DNA from: Marthasterias glacialis
Taxonomy: Eukaryota; Echinodermata; Asteroidea; Forcipulatida; Asteriidae
Length of the DNA: 64,000 nucleotides
Direction: 5' to 3'
Assembly (NCBI GenBank): GCA_911728455.2
Contig: OU452219.1
Coordinates: 4,090,320-4,154,319, forward strand
Below are positions 10,201-17,888 of this stretch, piece by piece. The notes under the pieces were generated by a model. The model had not been told where the DNA came from and searched no databases. It saw nothing but the letters and a program-made list of their open reading frames with translations. The first letter of the stretch is position 1; the number at the start of each line of letters is the position of its first letter. A program made the position numbers and the translations under genes.

Positions 10201-13200
10201 CATGTTTACTTGCGTCAGATAAATCAGTATAAACCTGAAGGGCCGGGCCTCTTAACCTTACGGCTAGGAACCTAGTTTTCTGCTCTACTGACCATCCATT
10301 TATTTGACTACATAATTCTAAATTAGTTAACCAATCATCAAATGATTTACTACCATCGTAATTATCAGGGTTTACTATTGGTTTTACGGAACCTACTGAT
10401 ACTGTAGTATTTTTTGGCTCACATGTTGATTTACGAGTACACTGCGGTAAAGAACAATATTCAGTATTAGGTGTATCAAAATCAGGAGTACTAGCTACTA
10501 AATTAACTCTATCTACACCAGTGGGAGTGTCCCGTGATTCTATTCTGCCCGACAAATAGGCAGACCCGTGGCAAGGGTCATCAGGGTTCTGGGGTAAAAT
10601 CACCCCAAACTCAGCCAGTCTTGCTCTTCTGGACTGAATTTCCTCGTCCAGTTGCCTAATCGTACGGTTCAACTGACCGGTCAAATCTGTTCTCGAACTC
10701 ATTTTGGCTTGCGCAATTTTTGCATTCAGAGAAAAGGAAAAACAAATTAAAAACAACAAAATGTCTCAAAATTCAGCAAGAAGCACTCTCCCAATTCAAC
10801 AAATCTATCCCACCGCTGCCACCAAAATCTGTAACGGATCAACCCTGCATCCGCCAGAAAGGGAGGGGAACCACTTGCTAAACTCAGAGACAAAATAACA
10901 ACTCAAAAATGGAAACAGATATGCAGGTACTCGCTCATCTTGTAATTCTCCCCAACGGGGACATGAACAAAATAATACGTATAATAAAGTCAATTAATAA
11001 TAAAGCAAAACGTAGCAACTGGCTGAGTTGGGGGAATTTAAGGACACTCCTCACTTAACTAATAAATAAATAAATACAACATTACCTTAACATTATGAAC
11101 CCGGCCGGACGACGTGCAGATAATAAACTATACAGAAATAATACATAGGCTGACCACTATCTGTGCTAGTACTTTTGTAAATGGTACTGAGAGCCTTCAG
11201 TTTACACATAGAAAGTATAGAGCCGCCGTCCGACCACCCTGATGTCCCAAGCCACAGTTCTAGAATGCCACACCTAGATTTGGTGCCTTGGTTTTATACC
11301 CAATAGGAAACTCTTTGTTATTTTAAATGTACTAGTAATCATTAAAGCTAAATTGAGGGGAAATAATGATACTAACAATGTGAACACAATCCTTGCATGC
11401 CAATGGTGGCTGGCAAGGGAATGATAAATTAATGACATAACTGACTACATTGTACCCCCGTCTGGCACAACAATACACATTCATTGCAGGCCAATACAGA
11501 GCCAGAACATGTGTTTAAACACTATAACAAAAGGAGCTTGAAATGCATCACAAAGCACAATCCTTGCAAGCCAATGGTGGCTGGCAAGGGAATGATAAAT
11601 TAATGACATAACTGACTACATTGTACCCCCGTCTGGCACAACAATACACATTCATTGCAGGCCAATACAGAGCCAGAACATGTGTTTAAACACTATAACA
11701 AAAGGAGCTTGAAATGCATCACAAAGCATGTTCATTACAGGAATACCTACGGAACATATGGCAATTCCTTTCCATTCAGCGTCACTGGGAATGAAACGAA
11801 AGCATGGCTTCCATTTATACTGATCACTGCACTGACCTATATGAAAATACAAAGAAAAAACATGACATACGATCATAGAGCTAGATATACAGACTAGAGT
11901 GCTAACTCTACATTGTATATGCACAACCGTTTTGAAGTCACGCTGCACGCAGACATGTTTAGTAATTGTGCGTCATTGAAGAAAGATTTTAATTTTCAAA
12001 GAACATTTGCCGGCGAGTACTCTGCATGTCTAGCTGTGTGTGTCTACGGCTGCATGACGCAGCTCATGCACGCGTCACACTGCGGCTTGAAAGTGGACGC
12101 GGCGATCCAGGGGTGAGACGGGTGAGCTGAGGGTAAATCACGCACATTAACTGGTATAACTTATTTCTGGTATAAGTGATTCCATAACGCACAGAAAAGG
12201 ATAAAGCACTGGTATGCAAATAGCCGTAACCCAGCCATACAAGATTTCAAGTTTTCCATAGGTTTGTACACAAACATGGATGCACCCAGGGAGCTTCAAC
12301 GTACGAACAATGCTAGAGTTCTAGTCAATATATAGCTCTATGCGTATGATGTGCTACTATCTGTATCTGTACCATATAATCGACAAAGCATCCTTACAGA
12401 AACATCACACCAACTTGTGGGAGCCAGTTGCAGCTACTGACCACGCCAGAAACACCAAGGCGAACCCCTACTCTTAGTGATAAGTGTTTCTAGGTTCTTT
12501 TACGTGCGTTAATAGATAATGATACAACACATGGGACCTACGGCTTTACATCCCATCCTAAAGATGATGCAATAATGGTTAAGTGTCTTGCTTACTGACA
12601 CATTGTCAAGAACAAGACTATAACCCTGATATGGTCGGTTGAAACAAATATGGTCTGTGGTTGATATGCAAAAGGGCATAGGCAAGGCATCGATGGAAAC
12701 TTCTTCTGTTTTTTCATTACTGACAATCTAAAAGGGAACCATGCATGTTTTTCCCCATTTCTTCCTGGTCTCAAGCCAGTCTCGAGCCAGTCTCGAGCCG
12801 AGTCACCTCGAGTCCCAGGGTCCGAGTCATGATGCTCCGAGACCGTGTCCGAGTCCAGGTCCACAAAATAATGGACTCGAGATTGGTCTTCCAGCCCTGG
12901 TCTGTTCTCATTAGAACTAACACCACTTTGTTTCAGTTCCTTTTTTTCTTACCAACCAAAAAGGGTTGACCAAAAAAACATAGAACAAGAAGAGGTGGAC
13001 ACCTAGTAGAGGTGACAAACACTTGATTAAATTATAAAACATTTGAAAGAGTTTAAAGTTCCAATACCTTTTTAATTAACACGTACCTTTTCAGGAAACA
13101 GTGCAGATATTTGTAGCGCAAGAGTGGCCCCTGCGGACACGCCCACTATTCCTATTCCTCCAGGTTTTACAAACGGCTGGTCACACAGCCAATCTATTGC

Positions 13201-16200
13201 ATCCTGAAAGTTAAATCAAGAAAAAAGGTTAATGATGACTGTTGCATCATTGCAATTGAAATGTCTTTTATCGTTTATCTTCAAGCAAAAAACAAACAAC
13301 ATAGGAAAACTGACTGGGTACATTTAAATTCAATTTGAGGTTGAACTAATTTATTTTAATAGACATGCCTGTGCTCTTTCAATGGAGCTACTACCCTAAT
13401 GATGGCAGTCTCCCTACTTTGTCAATATATATGTTCTGGGTGCCAGTCAGAGGCCATGCAATCTTAATCCGGTGGTCATTGGTTCCAATCCAATTCTAGT
13501 AAATTTTATTATGCGTTAATACGTTAATAGTGTGTGCGGCACACAATAGTTTTATCAAATTGCTTGCATGGTTGGTCGGTGAACCACTTGGCTGCACAGA
13601 AAATTTAGAATGCTTGACGCAGCTCAAAGCCAAACCAAAGTTTCCCCGATAGCGTCTATTGGGAACTATCTAGTGGCAGTTTTTGTATTTCTTTACAAAA
13701 CTAAACTGTCACATAATTTAAAAAAAAAGGGGATTGAAAACCTACCTGTTTTAGCTGTAAGTGTTACTGTTGGCATGGAAATGTATCTTTGTGGTTTGTT
13801 TATTTATCTATGTCTATGCATCCATTATGGTATGGATTATATTAAACAAACATTGGATGCATATGAGTGCACTGTCGAGGATATAATCATGGGACTATTC
13901 CATTTCACGAGGCAAAGCCAAGTGAAACGGAAAAGCCAGATTTCACTGAGTGATTATAATCTACGCCAACGCACGATCGAAATGCATTCAATAGGCCTAT
14001 TTGATTTATATACCTCACACACAGATCCTTGTCATTTAGAAATTCTCAAAAAAAAACTTCCACACAACGTGGACAACTGCATAAAGACACCAATCTTGCG
14101 CACCGTGACACAACCTTGCCTCGTTTGGATGAATGCAAGGGAACGGTTAATACTTTTGGAACGACGTTGCAAATTAAAGACGCAGGCTCATCACCATTAC
14201 CCGACGGCTATTTCAGTGGTACAAAAGGATCATGTACCCTTACATAGTTTACGTACAATGCGTACGCCGTCGATCTAATGTGACTTTTTTTGTGGCATGA
14301 ATTTGTTTGACGAGCGTGTGTCTTTAAGTGTTGCAAATTTAAATTCACCATCCTATAAAATATCATTCATAAATACCCCAGTCAGTTTGGGACAATGTGA
14401 GAATTCCTATTGGTTGAAAGGTGGTCACATGACTGTTTAAGACCGGTTTTAAATGGATGATAAAGACATAGCTGGAGCTGTGAAGGCGCGCTCTGCGCTC
14501 ATTATAGCCACATCCGCTAATTTACGCGTAGCGCAATCAATACATAGCGGTACTCAATGTAAAGTCTATTAATACGCGCGCATACGCGCAACTGTTGACC
14601 CTTCGCAAAATGGAGCCTGAGGACGTGGCAAGAATTGAAAAATAAATTCAAAACAACAGAAAGGTTTCAATGGATTTGTCTACATTATTACGCTTTTTAA
14701 CAAAATTGGCATTTATGGATGGGAATAAAAGAGTAGTGACTCGGTCTTAAACGGCCATTTAAAACCTTGCAGGGTCGTGGCCGTTTGATAAAGGACCTCG
14801 CCTTCGGCTCGGTCCTTTATCACACGGCCACGACCCTGCTGGTTTTAAACGGCCGCTTAAGACCTCGGTCACCACTCATTTATTCCCTTAATATATGATG
14901 GTCCAACGTCGCGGCAGTAAGTACATACCAAAAACAAGGAGGACATGTGACGTGTGTTCCACCAATCAAATAACAAGGATCTGTGTGTGTGGTGTATAGG
15001 TCAAAATGATGGCTTGTTTCTGTTATAACTTTTAGATTTCATTTTTAAATTTTTCCAATATAGCAATAAGATTGCACTGTTATCATTATGACTGTTATTA
15101 CTTTCGACTCCATACCCTAAAATATTCAGCTTCTATGTTCCAAAGATGTTTTGACAGATCCTTGTAGTTGAAGTAAGGTAGAGCATAAGAAGCAAATCCG
15201 TGAAATGCCAGCATGGCAGCACGGATCTCAATTAATCCTCCGGCAGAACCAAACATATCAATCACACCAGGAAAAGGTCCAGGCCCTGAGAAGGCATCAA
15301 AAGGATCGAGAAAAGGATAAGGTAGTACCAAGAGAGTCTAGGAAGTTATTTTACGCCATAACCATGGGTTGTGGGTTCGAATCCCACCAAAGTATAATGT
15401 ATGTGGGGTATTGCCACGCATTTGTGTAGGGTAAAAACCAAAATATTTTTCCCTATTTTTCCCTATTTATGCAGCTGTTATCTATTAAACTCTTGTTGTA
15501 TCCACTGAAAGTAACAGGATTCGAACTGGCCACATGTAACCAGGCACACTCAGTGGTGTAGTGCAAGAAGTCTGTTTTAGAATGGTCTTAGGTTCGAATC
15601 CCACCCAATCAGTGTGCCTGTCCCAAAGGACTCCGGAAAGCATAGCGTATACAGTGCTTATTTATCACACATTGGTGTAGGGTGAAAACACAAAAAAATG
15701 TTCTTCATCTCTGAAGCAATTAATGACATCAATCAAACTGTCGAGGTACCAGCAGCAAGTTACAAGATTCAAACTGGCCACTGGTCACCTCCCACACTCG
15801 GTGATGTAGTGGTAAGATGTCTGCTCTAGAATGGCAGGGGTTGTGGGTTCGAATCCCACCCGAGTAATATGCCTGTGGGTTTTTTTCCACAGGATTCAAG
15901 AGAGTACAGATTATACAGTGCCTATACTCGGTATTCTCTCGAGTCCTTTGGGAAAAAAAAACTCAGGCATATTACTTGAGTGGGAATCGAACCCACAACC
16001 CTTGCCATTCCAGCCATTCATGTAAACCCAGAGTATTATTCTTTTGTCCAGATGCAATTATTACATCTATCCTTTCGGAACAGATCTGAACAAATGTAGC
16101 CAAGTATGCTGTTGGAATCATATCGTTGACAAGTGTAAAAACATGTATGGTGAGATTTCTTTCAGAACTTACAGTACATGTTCCACCATTCAAATTTGGT

Positions 16201-17888
16201 TTTCTTATTAACCAGTAGGCGCCGGATGACGTGAGTACACGCAAATGTTTCCCCTGCCTGGAATTGGAAGCCGTCTTAAGACGCCATTATGTAATTCCGG
16301 ACCACCGAACTGAAGGTCGCCCGGTCATTCAATTACGTAGCGTGCACAGACCACACACATGCCATCTAACGCTTCGTTTCAACCCCACAAGGAAAAAAAA
16401 GGTTGTGAATATGTTCGCATTTTGTGGCCATTGTGGTTTTTGTATAATCCCTATTTACAGACCTTTGTCCTTTTGTTCCAAGAAGGGGATTACTAGACAT
16501 CGATCCCGAAAAAGAATCCCGGTGGCAACAGGTTAAAAGGTTGTTGATTCAATGAAGGAAGACATTGGCTTGCCATTGTCCTCCGAACTCTGTTTATAGT
16601 ACCTTTGGGCTTAAATAAAGCTCCCCTCACTCTTCCCGATTCCACCTCGATCCTCTCTACGTCCTTGCCCATGTACCATCTCTCTGCAGCTGCAGTAGCT
16701 TCTGGTTGCTTGGTCTGTAGGGCCTCAGTATCCAGTTGCCCCTCATACAATGAAAGGTGAACTATCATTGGCTTTGTGGCATCCCTGAGGATGAACCGAG
16801 CTCCGAGCCGCTCCCCTGGTGAAGGCACCATGCTCCAGAACAGACCCATGGGTTCAACCCCTAAAAAAAAATAACTCAACCTGAAGTAAGATTAATACTT
16901 CGGACAAATTGATACTTTCTAATTTTATTCTATTTTGTACTTACCCGTATATGATCCACCCAAAGAAGCCTGATCAGGAACAGAAACTTCTCCGTTTTCA
17001 TCCGCTTTGTAATGAGCGTGACTCTCAAATTTTTCTATAAGTTGACCTGTTTGCTTCTCTGCAACAGACCTTGGAGTAAAGAAAAATGGATTTTTCTTGT
17101 GTTTCAATAATCGAGTATCCGCACAAATTAAGTAGTCCTTAAATAAAGAAAAAACTTCAAACTGAGATGAGGAACTTTTTCACAGGACTCGGGAAAGTAC
17201 CCAGTATTTAGTACATGACACACATTGGTGTATGGGTAAACACAGATAATATAGAGAAAAGTAGTTTTCGCTGCTAATCATATCCCAACTTTGTATTAAA
17301 TGCAAGCAATGAAGTGTAAGAAAAAACTAAAGAACAACCAATTGCAAAGTTGTGTGTACAACTGCTTCAAATAGATACAATGTCCCCACTGTAAAATAAG
17401 CTATTATCAACTTTCTCTGTACTCTGTCCATGTACCACGTTGCCCCTAGCTGATGGGTTAGTTTGCATTCTGCATGGGCGGATCCAGAATATTTTACAGG
17501 AGGGTAACGACAAACAATCTACAAAATTACAATGAAATAATCAAAGGGAGAGAAAAACAAAGTACAGTTTGGGGGAAATGTTCTTTTTTTTAATTTTATT
17601 ATATAAAATACATTTATTTATTTTTACTTTTTCAATTTTTGTATTTATTAATTTTTTCAATTTTTTTTATTATTGTTCATAGTACAAAATAGTACAAACA
17701 ATAATACAATGAGAAAAACAAATAATTAAGAAAATAAGTCTTTACCTGATAGTGACATAGCTGTTAGCCTTAATTCCAGAGGCTTTTATTGCTACTTGAG
17801 TATCAATCATAGAAGTGGAAGGTGTGACTGAAAGAAGCCATGTTTGATGAGCCACCTTGCTCAGGTATTGCACTTGTGTGTTTGCCAT
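1125..17888 (-). CDS. Acyl-CoA thioesterase, BAAT/ACOT family, peroxisomal (9 exons, 443 aa)
   Basis: Coding exons in transcript order: 17888-17746, 17069-16945, 16860-16603, 15285-15116, 13203-13087, 11836-11751, 2910-2805, 2259-2052, 1243-1125. All introns are GT-AG and every phase junction agrees. The sum is 1332 nt, 443 residues plus a TAG stop. The family hydrolyses acyl-CoA to free acid and CoA, or conjugates bile acids to amino acids (BAAT). The N-terminal thioesterase/BAAT domain spans about residues 15-175 and the BAAT_C alpha/beta-hydrolase about 205-435. The nucleophile elbow GVSAG gives Ser255, with Asp352 (GGAD) and His386 (AGHLIE). The 97 and 34 residue spacings fit the family triad. 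Ser rather than Cys favours thioesterase over N-acyltransferase. The protein ends in SKL, a PTS1 peroxisomal signal. The start is the first ATG of the exon 1 frame (MANTQ); the true 5' end is not proven. Length is close to the roughly 420 residues usual in vertebrates. Confidence 0.9.
2052..2259 (-). CDS. Thioesterase exon 8 (catalytic Asp and His)
   Basis: This is a 208 nt exon with acceptor TCACAG and donor GTAAGC. It encodes [16 protein letters not shown] (predicted catalytic Asp352) and [12 protein letters not shown] (predicted catalytic His386). The exon ends in phase 1 and joins exon 9 to form an Asn codon. Confidence 0.92.
2366..2545 (+). repeat. 5'-truncated tRNA-derived SINE (same group as 60285-60630)
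   Basis: The sequence from CACTTTCGATCTC through GGTTGATGTGGCTGGCTG and CAGCTTCTCAGCTGCCAGTA to an AT-rich tail matches, on the opposite strand, the 3' part of the SINE near 60.3-60.6 kb. It lacks the tRNA-like head. It lies in intron 7 of the thioesterase gene. Confidence 0.6.
2805..2910 (-). CDS. Thioesterase exon 7
   Basis: This 106 nt exon has acceptor CTTGCAG and donor GTAGAA, which is weak at +4 to +6. It encodes [13 protein letters not shown] followed by an acidic stretch. The longer open frame running on to 3356 is intronic minisatellite read through, not coding sequence. The paralogous exon at 24386-24488 is 103 nt, an in-frame 3 nt difference. Confidence 0.85.
2926..3600. repeat. 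94 bp minisatellite in thioesterase intron 6
   Basis: The landmark GTTCTTGGAGGTAGTGGGGTG recurs at 94 bp steps (about 2995, 3089, 3183, 3277, then 3376 and 3470), with a last diverged unit near 3567. A block at about 2926-2999 reappears at about 3305-3375, so there is also a higher-order duplication. Because 94 is not a multiple of three and the unit lacks stops, it creates spurious long minus-strand ORFs. A homologous array lies at 24643-25105. Confidence 0.85.
4135..4240. repeat. Dispersed repeat fragment, shared with 54600-54720
   Basis: AAAACCAGGCACTTC, TTTATTTGCTCA and a following CTTTCAAATRACACCTAA-like stretch occur in the same order near 54.6-54.7 kb in a kinesin intron. It is probably a fragment of an unidentified transposon. 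The whole stretch 3600-4424 is intron and shows no coding sequence I can support. Confidence 0.4.
4425..5334 (-). repeat. 3' LTR
   Basis: This 910 bp LTR is bounded by TG...CA in element orientation and matches 10830-11739. It contains a tandem 171 bp duplication (units beginning about 4980 and 5151) that is also in the 5' LTR. The two units differ by eye at only about one base (GCATGCC versus GCAAGCC). Confidence 0.95.
5335..5352 (-). other. Polypurine tract of the LTR element
   Basis: On the minus strand AAGGGGAGGGTTG directly precedes the 3' LTR (TGTAATG). This is the expected position and composition of the plus-strand DNA primer in Ty3/Gypsy elements. The untranslated stretch 5353-5585, between pol and this tract, shows no ORF. 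Confidence 0.75.
5586..9524 (-). CDS. pol: Ty3/Gypsy pol polyprotein (1312 aa)
   Basis: This single open frame encodes the element's enzymes. The aspartic protease motif LLDTGSS lies near residue 26. The reverse transcriptase has YIDD near residue 451. An RNase H domain follows with LDADASDQG and TDHGSL. The integrase HHCC zinc finger runs from about residue 830 (HNSKTGGH through CQTC). The DD35E triad is carried by [14 protein letters not shown] and GLVERFNRT (about 897-996). A GPY/F-like SFWKGPYEI follows, then a hydrophilic tail. No internal stop or frameshift is present and all catalytic motifs are kept, so it may be active. The ATG overlaps the gag stop by one base (TAATG). The usual Ty3/Gypsy pol is about 1000-1300 residues. 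Confidence 0.95.
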   Translation of the reverse strand: MSNCQAQSTIFVRAKINKIDVKFLLDTGSSVTILHPHTWELQPLEVRQSLQPSNKSIVAVEGTTLEVLGCVEVTIEFGKLVRRHTIFVAPITQAGILGLDFLLLHEGTLDLPKRKLRFGLNEVPIVLNSVATNNCCRVSVAETVTIPSGQEAIVPGEVHVRGVGTKGGLLEPSSSYVAKDNSMLIGRTFAHCDKNNCVPIRMLNLKPDATTVYKGTQVAILQPAIVTQVVKQNDDSCNNQDLAPQLEDLYQQSSVHLTGNQQVALKNMLHNYDSVFSKDGELGRTNLVYHNIDTGDARPKRQPARRLPHHQRAEAQEQVEEMLKKKVISPSFSPWASPVILVKKKDGTTRFCIDYRKLNEVTYKDAYPLPRIDDSLDALSRSQWFSSLDLASGYWQVEVNPNDRCKTAFTTGSGLYEFNMMPFGLCNAPSTFERLMERVLAGLHWRTCLVYIDDILVFAPSFEEHTERLSEVLSKLSDAGLKLKPQKCFLYKKEVLYLGHIVSNQGISTDPEKIRKILEWPTPYNLADIRSFLGLCSYYRRFIKNFAHIASPIHKLTHKNVGFKWTNECEQAFQELKHKLTSADFLAFPDFSKPFILDADASDQGIGGVISQVQDGQERVISYGSRKLSKSERNYSVTKKELLAAVHFVKQYKHYLYGRKFTIRTDHGSLRWLSNFKDVQGQLARWIETLSAFDYEICYRPGSQHRNADSLSRMPFENDVEPINTDIKVKHKIISCSLSVFSGLDPAGLREAQRDDSVLAAIIQMKDNSSVRPPGSLIAGLSRETKGYWFIWDQLELKEGILYRRYEDQGSSFRQLVVPRSLQEQILELAHNSKTGGHLGRTKTFNKIQRNYYWIGYRTNIANWIRQCQTCARRKTPAPKFRSPLKPSLIGAPFERVALDILGPLPRSKKGNRYILIVMDYFTKWAEAYPLRNQEAETVAKVLVEQFFCRYGVPLSLHSDQGSNFESNLFQSVCRLLGINKTRTTAYHPQSDGLVERFNRTILAMLSMYVCEDQSDWDTHIPYVMMSYRASEQETTGISPNRMMFGREVNLPLDLLVSRNELSKEKYVTPEAYASEICGRMHKAFEMARNNIKGEQKRQKRLYDAKLKGKPYALGDKVWLYCPRRKVGLSPKLQSFWKGPYEIKKCISDAVYRIEDVKTHYRSVVHFDRLKPCHLSTSEQDSETNRDNTPEDSTPRGTSTRRPPTLWRDVTPLNAKGVPYDPDPLVDASFTSEIGNIQDDGAEIHNESETGVRMNATTDQSPDLPPRANSNTQSDGVDDALYDSDDNWTGRPIHLRRQRQPPLWMRTGDYVI
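9524..10702 (-). CDS. gag: Ty3/Gypsy gag protein
   Basis: The open frame begins at 10759, but I favour the second Met at 10700-10702 (MSSRTDLTG), because the first 19 residues are a hydrophobic leader atypical of gag. That gives 392 residues. A capsid-like region ([16 protein letters not shown], then [10 protein letters not shown]) precedes a single CCHC zinc knuckle, [14 protein letters not shown], near the C terminus. Gag packages the element RNA. The stop is TAA at 9524-9526, and its last A is the first base of the pol ATG, so pol lies in the -1 frame relative to gag. Confidence 0.92.
   Translation of the reverse strand: MSSRTDLTGQLNRTIRQLDEEIQSRRARLAEFGVILPQNPDDPCHGSAYLSGRIESRDTPTGVDRVNLVASTPDFDTPNTEYCSLPQCTRKSTCEPKNTTVSVGSVKPIVNPDNYDGSKSFDDWLTNLELCSQINGWSVEQKTRFLAVRLRGPALQVYTDLSDASKHDYSALVKALKGRFSPQGQSYLFRAKLKVRSRRKSEKLPELASDIRRLVAKAYPDISAELREELGKDHFIEALDLPEIRMQVRRAKPVNLGDALTTALEEEAFIQVEYNKVDMLQRIHVGANACQNEPCTSASLETKQPQEDLKVKIQRLEQAVQELQGVLTKQTERFRKPRGPIVCWNCRQEGHRQYECPYNNNLPRAQPVRTAGDKTNQQGNEGRLSMGPVPSQ
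10807..10824 (-). other. Primer-binding site, tRNA-Leu type
   Basis: The minus strand reads TGGTGGCAGCGGTGGGAT, complementary to the 3' end of a tRNA-Leu (acceptor plus CCA, as known from metazoan tRNA-Leu with CGCTGCCACCA ends). It starts 5 nt downstream of the 5' LTR, the normal position for priming minus-strand DNA synthesis. Confidence 0.85.
10830..11739 (-). repeat. 5' LTR
   Basis: This 910 bp LTR matches the 3' LTR, including the internal 171 bp tandem duplication (units at about 11385 and 11556). It should hold the element promoter and polyadenylation signals. Its outer end is 11 bp from host exon 6. Confidence 0.95.
11751..11836 (-). CDS. Thioesterase exon 6
   Basis: This 86 nt exon has acceptor CATATAG and donor GTAGGT. 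It encodes [20 protein letters not shown], a BAAT_C segment. It ends in phase 2 and joins exon 7 to make a Pro codon. An in-frame TAG just downstream belongs to the donor (GTAGGT) and is not a nonsense codon. The retrotransposon begins 11 bp downstream. Confidence 0.88.
12428..12606 (-). repeat. SINE fragment (tRNA-Leu-like family)
   Basis: Read on the minus strand, CAAGACACTTAACCATTATTG, GTAAAGCCGTAGGTCCCATG and ACACTTATCACTAAGAG follow in the same order as in the SINE at 62229-62640. The tRNA-like head is missing. It lies in thioesterase intron 5. Confidence 0.65.
12765..12880. repeat. CGAGTC/GAGTCC-rich short-motif cluster
   Basis: Repeated CTCGAGCC, CGAGTC and GAGTCC motifs occur over about 100 bp with partial dyad symmetry. 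A similar composition built on AGTACTC appears at 47440-47890. It probably derives from a simple repeat or transposon. It contains no gene. Confidence 0.4.
13087..13203 (-). CDS. Thioesterase exon 5 (nucleophile elbow)
   Basis: This 117 nt, phase-0 exon has acceptor CTTTCAG and donor GTACGT. It encodes [18 protein letters not shown] followed by [15 protein letters not shown]. Ser255 in GVSAG is the predicted nucleophile. Vertebrate ACOTs have G-x-S-x-G here and BAAT has Cys. Confidence 0.92.
13610..14278 (+). other. Unexplained 222-codon ORF in an intron
   Basis: An open frame runs on the plus strand inside thioesterase intron 4. It starts [10 protein letters not shown], has one hydrophobic stretch near residues 50-80 and is otherwise unremarkable. 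I recognise no domain and see no splice or promoter support. Part of it (about 14005-14040) belongs to an inverted-repeat element whose other end is near 14972-15003, which argues that it is a chance ORF in transposon-derived sequence. Confidence 0.2.
14721..14887. repeat. Long palindrome, about 76 bp arms
   Basis: GGGAATAAAAGAGTAGTGAC on the left pairs with an end reading ATTTATTCCC on the right. The arms also pair through CTTAAACGGCC, GCAGGGTCGTGGCCGT and ATAAAGGACC. The centre is CTCGCCTTCGGCTCG. It has only a few mismatches. It sits in intron 4, possibly nested in a larger inverted-repeat element (about 14005-15003). Confidence 0.85.
15116..15285 (-). CDS. Thioesterase exon 4 (start of alpha/beta-hydrolase)
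   Basis: This 170 nt exon has acceptor TTCTCAG and donor GTATGG. It encodes [18 protein letters not shown] and [20 protein letters not shown], hallmark BAAT_C sequence at the first strands and oxyanion region of the hydrolase fold. Phases fit exons 3 and 5. Confidence 0.93.
15345..15960 (+). repeat. Cluster of tRNA-derived SINE copies
   Basis: At least three adjacent partial or full copies (about 15345-15440, 15490-15700 and 15745-15935) carry box A-like TGTAGTGGTAAGATGTCTGC and box B GGTTCGAATCCCACC. They share a tail with ACAGGA-TC-AGAGTACA and TTTATCACACATTGGTGTAG. A further copy on the minus strand follows at about 15955-16025. The tRNA cloverleaf does not close, so these are SINEs rather than tRNA genes. 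All lie in thioesterase intron 3. Other copies: 41700-42035 and 51455-51620; tails only at 17165-17245 and 55800-55890. Confidence 0.75.
15955..16025 (-). repeat. tRNA-derived SINE fragment, minus orientation
   Basis: Read on the minus strand it contains AATGGCAAGGGTTGTGGGTT followed by CGATTCCCACTCAAGTAATATG, the box B region and following segment of the SINE in 15345-15960. It lies head to head with the copy ending near 15935, so the pair forms an inverted repeat. Confidence 0.65.
16603..16860 (-). CDS. Thioesterase exon 3 (N-terminal domain)
   Basis: This 258 nt exon has a polypyrimidine acceptor (poly-T then AG) and donor GTACTA. It encodes [20 protein letters not shown], then [20 protein letters not shown] and ALFKPK. 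E-P-M-G-L-x-W-S/A-M is diagnostic of the acyl-CoA thioester hydrolase/BAAT N-terminal domain. Confidence 0.93.
16945..17069 (-). CDS. Thioesterase exon 2
   Basis: This 125 nt exon has acceptor TCCAAG and donor GTAAGT. It encodes [20 protein letters not shown] and [20 protein letters not shown]. It joins exon 1 to form an Arg codon and exon 3 to form a Gly codon. Intron 2 is only 84 bp. Confidence 0.92.
17746..17888 (-). CDS. Thioesterase exon 1 (coding part)
   Basis: From ATG at 17886-17888 the exon reads [12 protein letters not shown], then [18 protein letters not shown] and a final SYVTI before donor GTAAAG. The TPS-x-x-IDT-V pattern is the usual start of the N-terminal domain. The frame stays open upstream of this Met, so a longer 5' exon is possible. 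There is no mitochondrial-type leader, in keeping with the C-terminal SKL. Confidence 0.85.

Larger units (their letters stand above)
4425..11739 (-). mobile_element. Complete Ty3/Gypsy LTR retrotransposon
   Basis: The element is 7315 bp: 3' LTR 4425-5334, polypurine tract, pol 5586-9524, gag 9524-10759, primer-binding site 10807-10824 and 5' LTR 10830-11739. Both LTRs are 910 bp, begin TGTAATG and end GTTACA in element orientation, and show no differences I could find, so insertion looks recent. Target duplication GGAA is at 4421-4424 and 11740-11743. Domain order protease, reverse transcriptase, RNase H, integrase is that of Ty3/Gypsy. There is no env-like ORF. It lies in the same orientation as the host gene in intron 6, and only 11 bp separate its 5' LTR from exon 6. 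A GPY/F-like module follows the integrase; no chromodomain was seen. Confidence 0.95.

Noticed and set aside
11744..11752. An in-frame TAG after thioesterase exon 6, next to the retrotransposon, which looked like a nonsense mutation in a disrupted exon
   Set aside because: Comparison with the paralogous exon (25578-25663, donor GTACGT) places the donor GTAGGT before it. The exon then is 86 nt with correct phase, and the TAG is intronic.
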